DNA from: Dyella sp. EPa41
Lineage (GTDB): Bacteria; Pseudomonadota; Gammaproteobacteria; Xanthomonadales; Rhodanobacteraceae
Direction: 5' to 3'
Length of the DNA: 64,000 bases
Assembly (NCBI RefSeq): GCF_016586165.1
Contig: NZ_BCPR01000015.1
Span: 1 to 64,000 of the forward strand
This document shows, one piece after another, positions 53,470 through 62,390 of this stretch; position 1 is the stretch's first letter; every line of letters begins with the position of its first letter. The notes below the pieces were generated by a model. That model was not told the origin of the DNA. It ran no database searches and saw nothing but the letters and a program-made list of their open reading frames with translations. The position numbers and the translations under genes are program-made.

Positions 53470-54570
53470 ATGTCGCCCATGAGCCAAGACGACTCCCTCT
53501 TCCGATCCGAGGCGCCGGAAGGCGCACCTTCCGGTTCTTCCCGCTCGCGCGGTGCACCCGCACGGCGTGGCAGCGGCACCCTGGCAGTGGCCTTGCTGCT
53601 GTCGCTGGTCGCCATCGGCGGCGCCGGTTACGTGGGCTGGCGCCTGTGGCAGCAGGAGCAGGGCAATGCAGCCGGCCATGCATGGCTGCAGGGGCTGCAG
53701 CAACGCGTGGACAGTCTTGAAAACGTCGCCAAGGCCAGCGACAGCGAGCGCAACCTGCTTCGCCAGCGCTTGGGCGATGCGGACCAGGTGAACCGCTCGT
53801 TGCGCGAGGAACTGCTCAGCCAGGCCGAGCGCACGCGCAACCTCGAAGATGCCGTGGCCAAGCTGTCGGAAAAGACGCTCTCCGGCCACGACGCCATGCT
53901 GCTGGATGAAACCGAGTCGCTGCTGCGCATGGCCAAGGAGCGCTACGACCTGTTCCACGATGCGCAGGGCGCCGCGGCGGCGTATGCGCTCGCCGACCAG
54001 GCGCTGGCGGCGGTGAACGACGGGGCATTCTCGGGTCTGCGACAGAGCATCGGTGCGGAGCGCGAGGCGCTCGCCAAGAGCCAGCCCGCTTCGCTCGATG
54101 CCTCGCTCACCGCCTTGTCCGCGTTGCGCACGGCCGTGCTGGAGCTTCCGCTCAAACCGCTGGATACCGCCGGCCCCGAGGCGTCGGCCAGCCGCTGGTC
54201 GCGCATCACCGCCGCCATCGGCAACGTGGTGAAGGTGCAGCGGACCAATGGCGCGCCGCTCTCGGTCGCCGATGCGCGTTTCGCGCGCGAACTCACCGCC
54301 ATCGATCTCGCGCAGGCGCAGGCCGCGCTGCTGGCGGCCGATCGCGATGCCTACACCGCCGCGCTCAAGCGTGCCGACACCGGCATCGCCGCGCAGTTCG
54401 ACACCAGCGCGCCCGCCGTGCAGCAGGCCCGCATGCAGCTGGCCGCGCTGCAGGCACAACAGCCGTCCGCCCCGGTGCAACTGGGTGCCGCACTCAGCGA
54501 GCTGCGCAACCTGCGCGCGGTACACGCGCTCAAGCCCGCCAATGCCAATGCCAACGGGGCCAAGCCATGA
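53470..54570 (+). CDS. hemX: HemX-family membrane protein
   Basis: A 366-residue HemX-like protein. A short Ser/Arg/Gly-rich cytoplasmic tail is followed by one membrane helix (about 38-58), a coiled coil (about 72-145) and a helical periplasmic domain. Despite the common label uroporphyrinogen-III C-methyltransferase, the family has no SAM-binding site and its role in heme metabolism is unclear. It starts 96 bp after hemD (ATG 53470, or the in-frame ATG at 53479) and overlaps hemY by 4 bp (ATGA at 54567-54570). Confidence 0.88.
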   Translation: MSPMSQDDSLFRSEAPEGAPSGSSRSRGAPARRGSGTLAVALLLSLVAIGGAGYVGWRLWQQEQGNAAGHAWLQGLQQRVDSLENVAKASDSERNLLRQRLGDADQVNRSLREELLSQAERTRNLEDAVAKLSEKTLSGHDAMLLDETESLLRMAKERYDLFHDAQGAAAAYALADQALAAVNDGAFSGLRQSIGAEREALAKSQPASLDASLTALSALRTAVLELPLKPLDTAGPEASASRWSRITAAIGNVVKVQRTNGAPLSVADARFARELTAIDLAQAQAALLAADRDAYTAALKRADTGIAAQFDTSAPAVQQARMQLAALQAQQPSAPVQLGAALSELRNLRAVHALKPANANANGAKP

Positions 54571-55823
54571 AGCTGTGGCGCTGGATCCTGCTGCTGGTGA
54601 TCGCGGCGGCGCTGGCCGCGTTCGGCTGGCATTGGGTCGCCGCGGATCCCGGTTACGTGATGGTGCAACTGCGTGGCTGGCAAGCGGAAACCACCGTGGT
54701 CGCCGCGGTGGTCATCCTCTTGTTGGCGTGGGGCGTGCTCGGCGCGCTGTGGTTTGCCATCCGCTGGCCGTTCGGCGCGCTGACGCGCCGCCATCGTCGG
54801 CTCAGCCGGCAGAAAATGGGTGAAGGCCTGGTGGCGCTGATGGAAGGTCGCCATGGCGATGCCGAGCGCGATCTGCATCGCGCCTCCCGCCTGGATGCCT
54901 TGCGTGGTCCGGCGCTGCTCGCGGCAGCCGAGGCGGCGTCGCGCCGTGGCGAGAACGTCCGCGCGCTGACCACGCTCGACGAAGCCGGCCAGGTGGCGCC
55001 GCGTGCCGCGCGCGTGTTGCGTGCGCGCGTGCTGCGCCGCGAAGGCAAGCCGGCCGAGGCGGTGAACCTGCTCGCGACCGATGCCGACAACGGCCAGCTC
55101 ACGCCCGGCGGCTGGCGCGAACTCGCACTGGCAGCGCTGGCGGCCGGCGACACGCGTCGGGCGCGCATGGCGCTGGATCCGTTGCAGAAGGGCGGCGCCC
55201 TCGGCGCGCGCGGTTACGCTGCGCTCGAAGCGCAGGTACTGGCCGCCTCGTTGCGTGGCGCGCCGGACGCCGCCGCGCTCAATGCGCTGTGGACCCAACT
55301 GCCCAAGGCGCAGCGCCGCGTGCCGGCTGCTGTCGATGCCTACGCCCGCCAGGCGGCGTCGTTCGGCATGGTGCTGCCGGCCATGGACGAGGTGGAGTCG
55401 GCGCTGCGTCGCGAATGGTCGCCGCTGCTGATCGAAACCTACGGCGCGCTCGGCGCCGAAGACATCGAGGCGCGCCTGCGCCGCGCCGAATCGTGGCTGG
55501 ACGCGCATCCCAACGATGCCGCACTGCTGCTCACGCTGGGCCGCATGTGCGTGCGCCTGGGTCTCTGGGGCAAGGCCTCGCAATACCTCGAACGCTCGTT
55601 GGCGCTGTCACCCAGCAGCGGCGCCTGGGAAGCGTTGGGCGATGTCTATGCCGGGCAGAACGACGCGGCCATGGCGCAACGTTGTTACCGCAATGCCCTC
55701 GCACTGGCTCGCGGCGAACCGGCCACGTCGTTGCCGCAAGGCGCGCGTTCCACGCGCCTGGACACGCGACCCATCGCGATGGAAGAGCGCAGCGAGCACG
55801 GCGTGCCGCGGCTGCCGGAGTAG
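54567..55823 (+). CDS. hemY: HemY-family protein (TPR membrane protein)
   Basis: A 418-residue proteobacterial HemY (not protoporphyrinogen oxidase). Two N-terminal membrane helices (about 7-25 and 42-66) carry DPGYVMVQLRGWQAETT between them, the family signature. They are followed by tetratricopeptide-like helices (EGLVALMEGRHGDAERDL.., then a C-terminal repeat ALLLTLGRMCVRLGLWGKAS). Translationally coupled to hemX and the last gene of the hemD-hemX-hemY operon; a REP pair follows. Confidence 0.9.
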   Translation: MKLWRWILLLVIAAALAAFGWHWVAADPGYVMVQLRGWQAETTVVAAVVILLLAWGVLGALWFAIRWPFGALTRRHRRLSRQKMGEGLVALMEGRHGDAERDLHRASRLDALRGPALLAAAEAASRRGENVRALTTLDEAGQVAPRAARVLRARVLRREGKPAEAVNLLATDADNGQLTPGGWRELALAALAAGDTRRARMALDPLQKGGALGARGYAALEAQVLAASLRGAPDAAALNALWTQLPKAQRRVPAAVDAYARQAASFGMVLPAMDEVESALRREWSPLLIETYGALGAEDIEARLRRAESWLDAHPNDAALLLTLGRMCVRLGLWGKASQYLERSLALSPSSGAWEALGDVYAGQNDAAMAQRCYRNALALARGEPATSLPQGARSTRLDTRPIAMEERSEHGVPRLPE

Positions 55824-55835
55824 CCGCGGCTCTGT

Positions 55836-55910
55836 TGTAGGAGCGCACCCAGTGCGCGATATCAACCTCGCGACACCACGCAATTCCATCGCGCACCGGG
55901 TGCGTTCCCA
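55836..55910. repeat. REP-like inverted repeat pair after hemY
   Basis: Copies at 55836-55860 and 55888-55910, inverted, the second somewhat diverged, lie between the convergent hemY and membrane-protein genes. Confidence 0.75.
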
Positions 55911-55933
55911 CCACTGGAAAAGCGCGGGACGGC

Positions 55934-56290
55934 CTAGCCCACCGAAATCGCCCAGGTGATGAAACCCGCGTTGATCGCCGTGAACACCATGGCGACCAGG
56001 AAGATGACATCCGCGATGCGTTCCAGCCGATAGTTGCGGCTGACGTTGCGCGTTCGCAGCGCCCAGTACGACAGCAGGCACGAGGCCAGGTAGAGCAGCG
56101 AATTGACGGCCAGCATGTCGTCGGCGAGGGTGTCCTCGCGCCGCAGCGAGATCACCACGCGCAGGATGCCGATGACGGTGAGGCAGACACCGACCATGGT
56201 GGCGGACGCGGTGAAGATGTGGACGCAGATGTCGTCGTCCAGGCGACGGCGGCGTGCGATGGGGGCTTCCTCTTCGACGTTGGATGTCAT
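55934..56290 (-). CDS. Small integral membrane protein
   Basis: A 118-residue protein with a basic/acidic N-terminus and three predicted membrane helices (about 28-50, 61-81 and 93-115). No family is recognised with certainty. The ATG at 56290 (MTSNVEEEAP) is the best start; upstream in-frame codons are low-complexity. Confidence 0.65.
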   Translation of the reverse strand: MTSNVEEEAPIARRRRLDDDICVHIFTASATMVGVCLTVIGILRVVISLRREDTLADDMLAVNSLLYLASCLLSYWALRTRNVSRNYRLERIADVIFLVAMVFTAINAGFITWAISVG

Positions 56291-56411
56291 GGCAAGGCCT
56301 GGTCGCTGAAGGGTCGGAAGCTGGGAGCCCGGCTGTCGCCACTGGTTCCCGGGCAGGTCGCCCATGAAGCGGTGCGATCATACCGCGCGGCACCTCCCGG
56401 CGCCGCCGGCA

Positions 56412-58607
56412 TCACATCGGCGTCAGGTTGGCATAGGCATAGACCAGCCACTTGCTGCCGGCCGAAGAAAAATTCACCTGGATGCGCATGTGCGCGCCGC
56501 TGCCCTCGGCACTCACCACCACGCCTTCGCCGAAGCTCGGATGGCTGACGCGCTGTCCCAGCTTCAGCGGCATGGGCTCGTCCAGCGACGTCGAACCGCC
56601 GCCCGGACGCGCGCCATACAGCGGGCGGCTCACCTGCACGCGCGGGCGCACCTCGTCGATCAGCTCAGGCGGGATCTCGGAGAGAAAGCGGGACGGCCGC
56701 GCCAGCATTTCCACGCCGTGCATGCGGCGCGATTCGGCGTAGGTGATGAACAGCCGCTCGCGGGCACGCGTGATGCCCACGTAGGCGAGGCGGCGCTCCT
56801 CTTCGAGGCGGCCTTCGTCTTCCACCGAGCGCTGGCTGGGGAACAGGCCTTCTTCCATGCCGACCAGGAACACCACGGGGAATTCCAGGCCCTTGGCCGA
56901 ATGCAGCGTCATCAACTGCACGCAGTCGTCCCACGATTCGCCCTGGCCTTCGCCCGCTTCGAGCGCCGCGTGCGAAAGGAAGGCAGCCAGTTCGCTCAGG
57001 CCCGCTTCGATGTCGTCGGGCGTGAGCTCGAAACGGCTGGCGACGTTGACCAGTTCGTCCAGGTTCTCCACGCGCGATTCGGCGTTGCCGCGGCTGTCCT
57101 TTTCGTAGAAGTCGCGCAGGCCGCTCTGCGTGACCGCGTGGTCGATCTGTTCGGCCAGGGCAAGCGCATTGCCCGTTTCCGTGCCGGCAAAGGCACGCGC
57201 CATGTCCTCGATCATGGTGAGGAAGGCCTTCACCGCGTTCTTCGCGCGACCGGCCAGTTCCTTGCCGCCGCCCAGCTCGCTGAGCGCGGACTCCCACATC
57301 GAGCTGCCCTCGACGCGTGCGCGACGGCGCAGCACGTCCAGCGTGCGATCGCCGATGCCGCGCGGCGGGGTGTTCACCGCGCGCTCGAACGCGGCGTCGT
57401 CGTGCCGATTGGAGGCCAGGCGAAGATAGGCAAGCGCATCCTTGATTTCCGCGCGGTCGAAGAAGCGCTGGCCGCCGTAGACGCGGAAGCGGATGTCCCT
57501 CTGCATCAGCTGCTCTTCAAAGTTGCGCGACTGCGCATTCGACCGGTACAAGATGGCGATGTCGCGCGCTTCGCCGTGTTCGGCGATGTACTCGCGGATG
57601 CGCTCCACCACGAAGCGGGCTTCGTCCTGTTCGTTGTACGAGGCGTACAGCGCGATGCGCTCGCCATCGCCGCCATCCGTCCACAGCTGCTTGCCCAGGC
57701 GCCCGCCGTTGCGCGCGATCACGCTGTTGGCGGCCTTCAGGATGGTGGCGGTGGAGCGATAGTTCTGCTCCAGCTTGATGGTCTTCGCGCCCGGGAAATC
57801 GCGCAGGAACTGCTGCACGTTCTCCACCTTGGCGCCGCGCCAGCCGTAGATGGCCTGGTCGTCGTCGCCCACCACGAACACCTGGCCCGTGCTGCCGGCC
57901 AGCACGCGGATCCATGCGTATTGCAGCGTGTTGGTGTCCTGGAATTCGTCGATCAGCAGGTAACGCCAGCGGTCGCGGTAATGATCCAGGATCTGCGGGT
58001 TGTTCAGCCACAGCTCGTGCGCGCGCAGCAGCAGCTCGGCGAAATCCACCAGGCCCGCGCGACGGCAGGCTTCTTCATACGCCTGGTAAATCTGCACCAG
58101 CGTGCGGGTCATCGGATGATCGCGGTGCTCGATGCTGTCAGGGCGTCGGCCCTCGTCCTTCCACTGGTTGATCTGCCACGTCGCCTGGCGCGGCGGAAAG
58201 CGCGCTTCGTCCAGGCCCAGCCCGGTGACAACGCGCTTGACGATGCGCTGCTGGTCGTCCGCATCGAGAATCTGGAAACCCTCCGGCAGCCCCGCTTCGC
58301 GCCAATGACGACGCAGCAGGCGATGCGCGATGCCGTGGAAGGTGCCCACGGTAAGGCCTTGCGTGCCGCCGGGAATCAACTGGTCAAGGCGCGCGCGCAT
58401 TTCGCCCGCGGCCTTGTTGGTAAAGGTCACCGCCAGGATCGCCCACGGCGAGATGTGTTCCACCTGGGTGAGCCAGCCGATGCGATGCGTAAGCACGCGC
58501 GTCTTGCCCGAGCCGGCGCCGGCAAGCACGAGGTAGTTGCCAGGTGGGGCGCAGACCGCTTCGCGCTGCGCGTCGTTGAGCTTGTCGATCAGGTGGGAGA
58601 CATCCAT
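56412..58607 (-). CDS. uvrD: DNA helicase II (UvrD/Rep family)
   Basis: A 731-residue superfamily 1A 3'-to-5' helicase used in nucleotide excision and mismatch repair. Walker A AGSGKT (about 31-36), LAVTFTNKAAGEM (Ia), the DEFQDTN box, VVGDDDQAIYGWRGA (III), LEQNYRST (IV), LMTLHSAKGLEFPVVFL (V) and EERRLAYVGITRARERL (VI) are all present. The C-terminal Tudor-like segment (KLGQRVSHPSFGEGVV) is typical of UvrD/PcrA. ATG 58607 starts MDVSHLIDKLNDAQREAV; the longer open frame upstream is REP sequence. Confidence 0.95.
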   Translation of the reverse strand: MDVSHLIDKLNDAQREAVCAPPGNYLVLAGAGSGKTRVLTHRIGWLTQVEHISPWAILAVTFTNKAAGEMRARLDQLIPGGTQGLTVGTFHGIAHRLLRRHWREAGLPEGFQILDADDQQRIVKRVVTGLGLDEARFPPRQATWQINQWKDEGRRPDSIEHRDHPMTRTLVQIYQAYEEACRRAGLVDFAELLLRAHELWLNNPQILDHYRDRWRYLLIDEFQDTNTLQYAWIRVLAGSTGQVFVVGDDDQAIYGWRGAKVENVQQFLRDFPGAKTIKLEQNYRSTATILKAANSVIARNGGRLGKQLWTDGGDGERIALYASYNEQDEARFVVERIREYIAEHGEARDIAILYRSNAQSRNFEEQLMQRDIRFRVYGGQRFFDRAEIKDALAYLRLASNRHDDAAFERAVNTPPRGIGDRTLDVLRRRARVEGSSMWESALSELGGGKELAGRAKNAVKAFLTMIEDMARAFAGTETGNALALAEQIDHAVTQSGLRDFYEKDSRGNAESRVENLDELVNVASRFELTPDDIEAGLSELAAFLSHAALEAGEGQGESWDDCVQLMTLHSAKGLEFPVVFLVGMEEGLFPSQRSVEDEGRLEEERRLAYVGITRARERLFITYAESRRMHGVEMLARPSRFLSEIPPELIDEVRPRVQVSRPLYGARPGGGSTSLDEPMPLKLGQRVSHPSFGEGVVVSAEGSGAHMRIQVNFSSAGSKWLVYAYANLTPM

Positions 58608-58649
58608 CCGCCCATTGTACCGGGCCCGGCGCCGCCGGGCTTTCTCCCC

Positions 58650-58732
58650 TGTAGGAGCGCACCCAGTGCGCGACCGCGGCGCATCGGCGTCACCGCTCCG
58701 TTGGCTTTTCGCGCACTGGGTGCGCTCCTGCA
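58650..58732. repeat. REP-like inverted repeat pair
   Basis: Copies at 58650-58674 and 58709-58732 lie in inverse orientation between the end of the serine-hydrolase-like gene and the start of uvrD. Confidence 0.78.
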
Positions 58733-58749
58733 AGGGAAAGGCCAGCTGG

Positions 58750-60693
58750 TCAGTAGTTGTAGCTCGGCCCCAACAGATGGAAGTGCACGATGAAGGCGAT
58801 CGCCCCGAGGCACGCGAACAGCAGCACGATTCCGCCGATGCGCCGCCACCACGCGCCCGGCGTGCGCCACGCGCGCAGCGTTTCGATGGCGACGGGAATC
58901 GTGCCGAGCACGGCCAGCAAGCCCATGACCTGCAGCAACAGCAGGCGCATCTCCAGCTGCGGTGCGCCCAGCCGCGGCAGCATCAGCGCCCAGCCACCGG
59001 CGAACAGCAGGTAGAGGACGGGGGTGATGCGACTGAGGCGATACCAGCGCTCGTCGCCTTCCGGCAGCGCCGGGCCGATGCCGCGCTTGCGTAGCAGCGC
59101 CGCCACCGGCCAGGACAAGGCGATGAGCGCCAAAATGCCCAGCAGGACGGTGAGTACTGTGCATACGCGGGCCGGCGTCCATTCGGTCGCAGGCAGGAAT
59201 ACCTGCGTCGGCGACAACGTATCGATCGACCACATGCGCATCGTGCCGTCGCGCACGAGAGCGGCCAGCTGATGCCCGCTGGCATCGTCCACCCAGACAT
59301 ACGGCTTCACTTCACGCCACGATTCGGGGCCGAGCTGCGGAATTCGCAGCGTGCCGTCGGCCGCCACGTCTATCCGTACCTCGTGGAACAGGGCACGCAG
59401 GGAGAGCACATTGCTTTGCGACGTGATGCTGGAGGTGTAACGACCCGCCAGTTGGCCGGCGTGTGCCTTGGCCGTTGCCAGCGTCGGCAGCTTCAATTGC
59501 GGCAGCGGCGGGAAGTAGCGCGCATCGAAATCATCGGCCTGCCGCCGCAGCCATCGGGCGTCAGGGTTGCCCTCGACGGCGATGAAGAGGCCGGCGTGCT
59601 GCTCCGGAAACAGCGCCACGAGACTGTGGAAGCCCGGGATGTCGCCGCCCTGGCCAAGGATGGCCTGGCCGTCGCGATCCATGCGCGCAAAGCCCAGCGC
59701 CATGCCGGGCAAGCCTGGGATGGCGGTGCGCAGATAGCCGTGCATCTCCTTCACGCTGGCCTGTTCCAGCAGCTGCGCTTCACCGGCACGACCGAACTGC
59801 AGGTGCGCGATCATGAAGCGCGCCATGTCTTCGCCGCTGATGGAAAGCGCATCCGCGGGTGCCGCCGTCCACCCTGTGGGCGGTTGCGGCGTGGCATCGG
59901 CCCCGTGATAACCCGGCGCGGCATCGGCCTGCATGCCGGCGGGCGGCGGTTGCCGGAAGCTGGCGTGCTGCATGTCGAGCGGCGTGAAGACATGCCGCTC
60001 CACATAGGTATCGAATGGCATGCCGGACACGCGCTGCACGATGTAGCCGGCCAGCGCGGCGCCATACGTTGAATACGCGGGCACTTCGCCCGGGGGATGG
60101 ATCCGCGCCGGCACCCATCGCTTCACCCACGCTTCGTTGCTCATCAGCGAAGCCGTGTCGGTCGCGTAGCGATCCCTGAGCACGTCTTCGAAGCCGGCGG
60201 TATGCGTCATCAGATCGCGCAGCGTCACCGGCTTGCCATCGCGCGGCGGGATGCGGACATCGAGATAGCGGTTGATGTCCGCGTCGAGTTCGAGCTTGTG
60301 CTGTTCCACCAGCTGCATCACCGCCGTCCAGGTGAACAGCGTGGATACCGACGCCACGCGGAACATCGTGCTTGCGGGGTCGACCGGCTTCTTCGCCGCG
60401 ACGTCCGCATACCCGTAACCCTTCGACACGACGACGTTGCCGTCCTTCACCACCACGGCAACGGCGCCGGCGATGTTGCCGTTTGACATTGCCTTGGCCA
60501 TCTGCCCGTCGAGCCACGGTTGCAGGTCGCCGGCGGTGAGTTCGTGGGCGCCGAGCTGGGTGATGGTGGCGGCCTTGGGTTCGGCCAGCGGGTTGATCTG
60601 GATCTGCCCGTGGGACAGCGACGAGAACATGGCGAATGCCGTCGCCAGGAGGAGCCGGCTGCTACGGGCGACGACTGGCGCGATGGTTTTCAT
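58750..60693 (-). CDS. Serine-hydrolase-like (PF00144) membrane protein with altered active site
   Basis: A 647-residue protein: signal peptide (about 1-29, ending SHG), a beta-lactamase/DD-peptidase-type domain (about 55-370), a linker domain, and four C-terminal membrane helices (about 515-645). The scaffold is clear (LRDLMTHTAGFED, GDIPGFHS), but three catalytic motifs differ from the norm. SxxK reads SVST (115-118, Lys to Thr), YSN reads YST (207-209) and HGG reads QGG (348-350). Loss of the SxxK lysine should abolish acyl-enzyme chemistry, so a binding or regulatory role is plausible. The frame is intact. Confidence 0.85.
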   Translation of the reverse strand: MKTIAPVVARSSRLLLATAFAMFSSLSHGQIQINPLAEPKAATITQLGAHELTAGDLQPWLDGQMAKAMSNGNIAGAVAVVVKDGNVVVSKGYGYADVAAKKPVDPASTMFRVASVSTLFTWTAVMQLVEQHKLELDADINRYLDVRIPPRDGKPVTLRDLMTHTAGFEDVLRDRYATDTASLMSNEAWVKRWVPARIHPPGEVPAYSTYGAALAGYIVQRVSGMPFDTYVERHVFTPLDMQHASFRQPPPAGMQADAAPGYHGADATPQPPTGWTAAPADALSISGEDMARFMIAHLQFGRAGEAQLLEQASVKEMHGYLRTAIPGLPGMALGFARMDRDGQAILGQGGDIPGFHSLVALFPEQHAGLFIAVEGNPDARWLRRQADDFDARYFPPLPQLKLPTLATAKAHAGQLAGRYTSSITSQSNVLSLRALFHEVRIDVAADGTLRIPQLGPESWREVKPYVWVDDASGHQLAALVRDGTMRMWSIDTLSPTQVFLPATEWTPARVCTVLTVLLGILALIALSWPVAALLRKRGIGPALPEGDERWYRLSRITPVLYLLFAGGWALMLPRLGAPQLEMRLLLLQVMGLLAVLGTIPVAIETLRAWRTPGAWWRRIGGIVLLFACLGAIAFIVHFHLLGPSYNY

Positions 60694-60794
60694 CGTGGGC
60701 TTCCCTCGGCATCGGGTTCGAACGGGCGGATGCCGAGTATGCCGCGCGGGATGTCGCTTTCGCGTCGGGGCGCTGCCAACGCGTCAGCGGTTTT

Positions 60795-61979
60795 TCAGCT
60801 GCGACGCATTTTCGTCATCAAATCCGCCAACTCGCGCACGGCGGCTTCGGAGTCCGCGCGGCGTGGCGTGATGTCGGCGTTGTTGAAATTGCCGGCATCA
60901 CCGATCACCTGCACCATGATGCCGTCGCTGCGCGGCACCACGCTGATGTCCTTCATGCGCAGGCCATAGGTCACTTCCGGTTGCGGTACCAGGCGTGCTG
61001 TCTGCCCGCGCACGGGGATCACCGAGTCGTCATTGAACAAGGCGCGTGCCCCATAGCCGGTGGCGTTGACCAGCGTGCGTTCGGGCAGCTTCTGCAATTC
61101 ATCGGCATGGCCGAATTCGCGGATCTCGATCTTGCCGCCAGCGGCGAGGTATTCGGACATCAGCAGGTTGGCATAGCTGCTGATGTTGAACATCAAGGTG
61201 GTGTAGCGGCGCACGTACGGTTCGGGGAAGGGATGCGTGCCCGGCGGCAGTTCGACGGATCGCGGCGTGAGGTCGCGCACGCGGTCGGCGAATTCGCCGT
61301 ACTCGGGTTCGTCGGCCACTTCACCATGGAAGGAGCCAAACGGCGCATCCGCCAGCGAGTAGCCATCGATCCACTCGATCGGTTCGCCCGGCAGGCCGAG
61401 CAAGCTCTGGTAACGCGCATGAGAGATGCGCGTCATCGTTTCCCAGCGGTCCGCCAAGCCCGCCGCATGTTCGGCGTCGCAGATGCGCGAGTCGGGCGTC
61501 CACAGGCCCGAGGCGCGCATGGAGAACACGTCCGGCGGCAACGCCTTGGCGTAGATGCGCACGGACAGGCCGGCCTGTTGCGCGAGCAATGCCGTGGTGA
61601 GTCCGATCGCGCCGCAGCCGATCACGCCGATCTCGCGCGCGCCGGTGCCCTGCACCATCTGCAGCGCGAGCGTGCCCGCGCCCCACGACAGCGACCAGCC
61701 GCTGCCGCCGTGGCCGTAGTTGTGCACGATGGTCTTGCCGCCAAGCTGCTGCGTCTCGATGCGCGGCCCGGCCGCGCGAAACGGGCGTGTGCAGACGTAA
61801 ACGCCGGTAATGCGGTCCACGCTGGCGCGGATGGGCGCGAGCCCGGCGGCATCGGGTGGCAGACCCGCGCGCCCCGCTCCCGGTGATTTCGTCGGCTGCC
61901 CGGCGCAGGCGGCGAGGCCTGCCGTCGACGCCACGGCCAGCGTGGCGCCGGCCTGGCGCAGGAATTGGCGGCGTTCCAT
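60795..61979 (-). CDS. FAD-dependent D-amino-acid-oxidase-family protein
   Basis: A 394-residue DAO-type flavoprotein. The N-terminus MERRQFLRQAGATLAVAS has a twin-arginine motif (RRQFLR), and LAAC could be a lipobox, so export by Tat is likely. The FAD motif GVIGCGAIGLTTALLAQQAG follows a ~100-residue leader domain containing HNYGHGGSGWSLSWGAG, a block that normally sits near the C-terminus of DAO proteins. TLVNATGYGARALF and IPVRGQTARLVPQ complete the fold. The substrate is unknown. ATG 61979 is chosen because it gives the Tat signal. Confidence 0.8.
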   Translation of the reverse strand: MERRQFLRQAGATLAVASTAGLAACAGQPTKSPGAGRAGLPPDAAGLAPIRASVDRITGVYVCTRPFRAAGPRIETQQLGGKTIVHNYGHGGSGWSLSWGAGTLALQMVQGTGAREIGVIGCGAIGLTTALLAQQAGLSVRIYAKALPPDVFSMRASGLWTPDSRICDAEHAAGLADRWETMTRISHARYQSLLGLPGEPIEWIDGYSLADAPFGSFHGEVADEPEYGEFADRVRDLTPRSVELPPGTHPFPEPYVRRYTTLMFNISSYANLLMSEYLAAGGKIEIREFGHADELQKLPERTLVNATGYGARALFNDDSVIPVRGQTARLVPQPEVTYGLRMKDISVVPRSDGIMVQVIGDAGNFNNADITPRRADSEAAVRELADLMTKMRRS

Positions 61980-62063
61980 CGTTTGCTCTCCCAGGGGGCG
62001 GACGGCCCTCGCCATCCGATCAGCCAGCATGCGCTCTGTCGGCGGGCAAGGGCAGGGCGGCGG

Positions 62064-62282
62064 TCAGCCTTTCTTGAGGAATCCGCCTATCGCGATGACC
62101 GCACCGATGATGATGCCGGCCACGCCGATCCATTCGGGCACGGCCTTGTCATGCGTGGCGGTGACCTTGGCCGAACCGATCTGCACCAATGTATCGGTAG
62201 TCTGGTAGCTGCCGTGGCCGAAGACGACCCAGGCGCCGGCGCCCAGCAGGATGATGCCGATGATGATCAACGCTGCACGCAT
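62064..62282 (-). CDS. Small two-helix membrane protein
   Basis: A 72-residue protein with two membrane helices (about 3-22 and 50-68) and a short polar loop (GSYQTTDTLVQIGSAKVTATHDK). It resembles the DUF3185-type small membrane proteins, though weakly. It lies between the GH13 gene terminator and the DAO-type gene, all leftward. Confidence 0.65.
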   Translation of the reverse strand: MRAALIIIGIILLGAGAWVVFGHGSYQTTDTLVQIGSAKVTATHDKAVPEWIGVAGIIIGAVIAIGGFLKKG

Positions 62283-62332
62283 GGAACGCTCCCGAGTGTT
62301 GGAGAGCCGATCATAGGTGCGGTGGATGTGTG

Positions 62333-62373
62333 AAAAAAGTCGACGGCGGTGCGGCGAGGCGCATCCGCCGTCG
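62333..62373 (-). terminator. Rho-independent terminator of the GH13 gene
   Basis: On the minus strand a 9-bp stem (CGACGGCGG/CCGCCGTCG at 62341-62373, allowing the loop) is followed by ACTTTTTT (62333-62338 on the plus strand is a run of A). It begins about 18 bp after the GH13 stop codon. Confidence 0.75.
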
Positions 62374-62390
62374 GGGAGAAAGGGGTTCGT

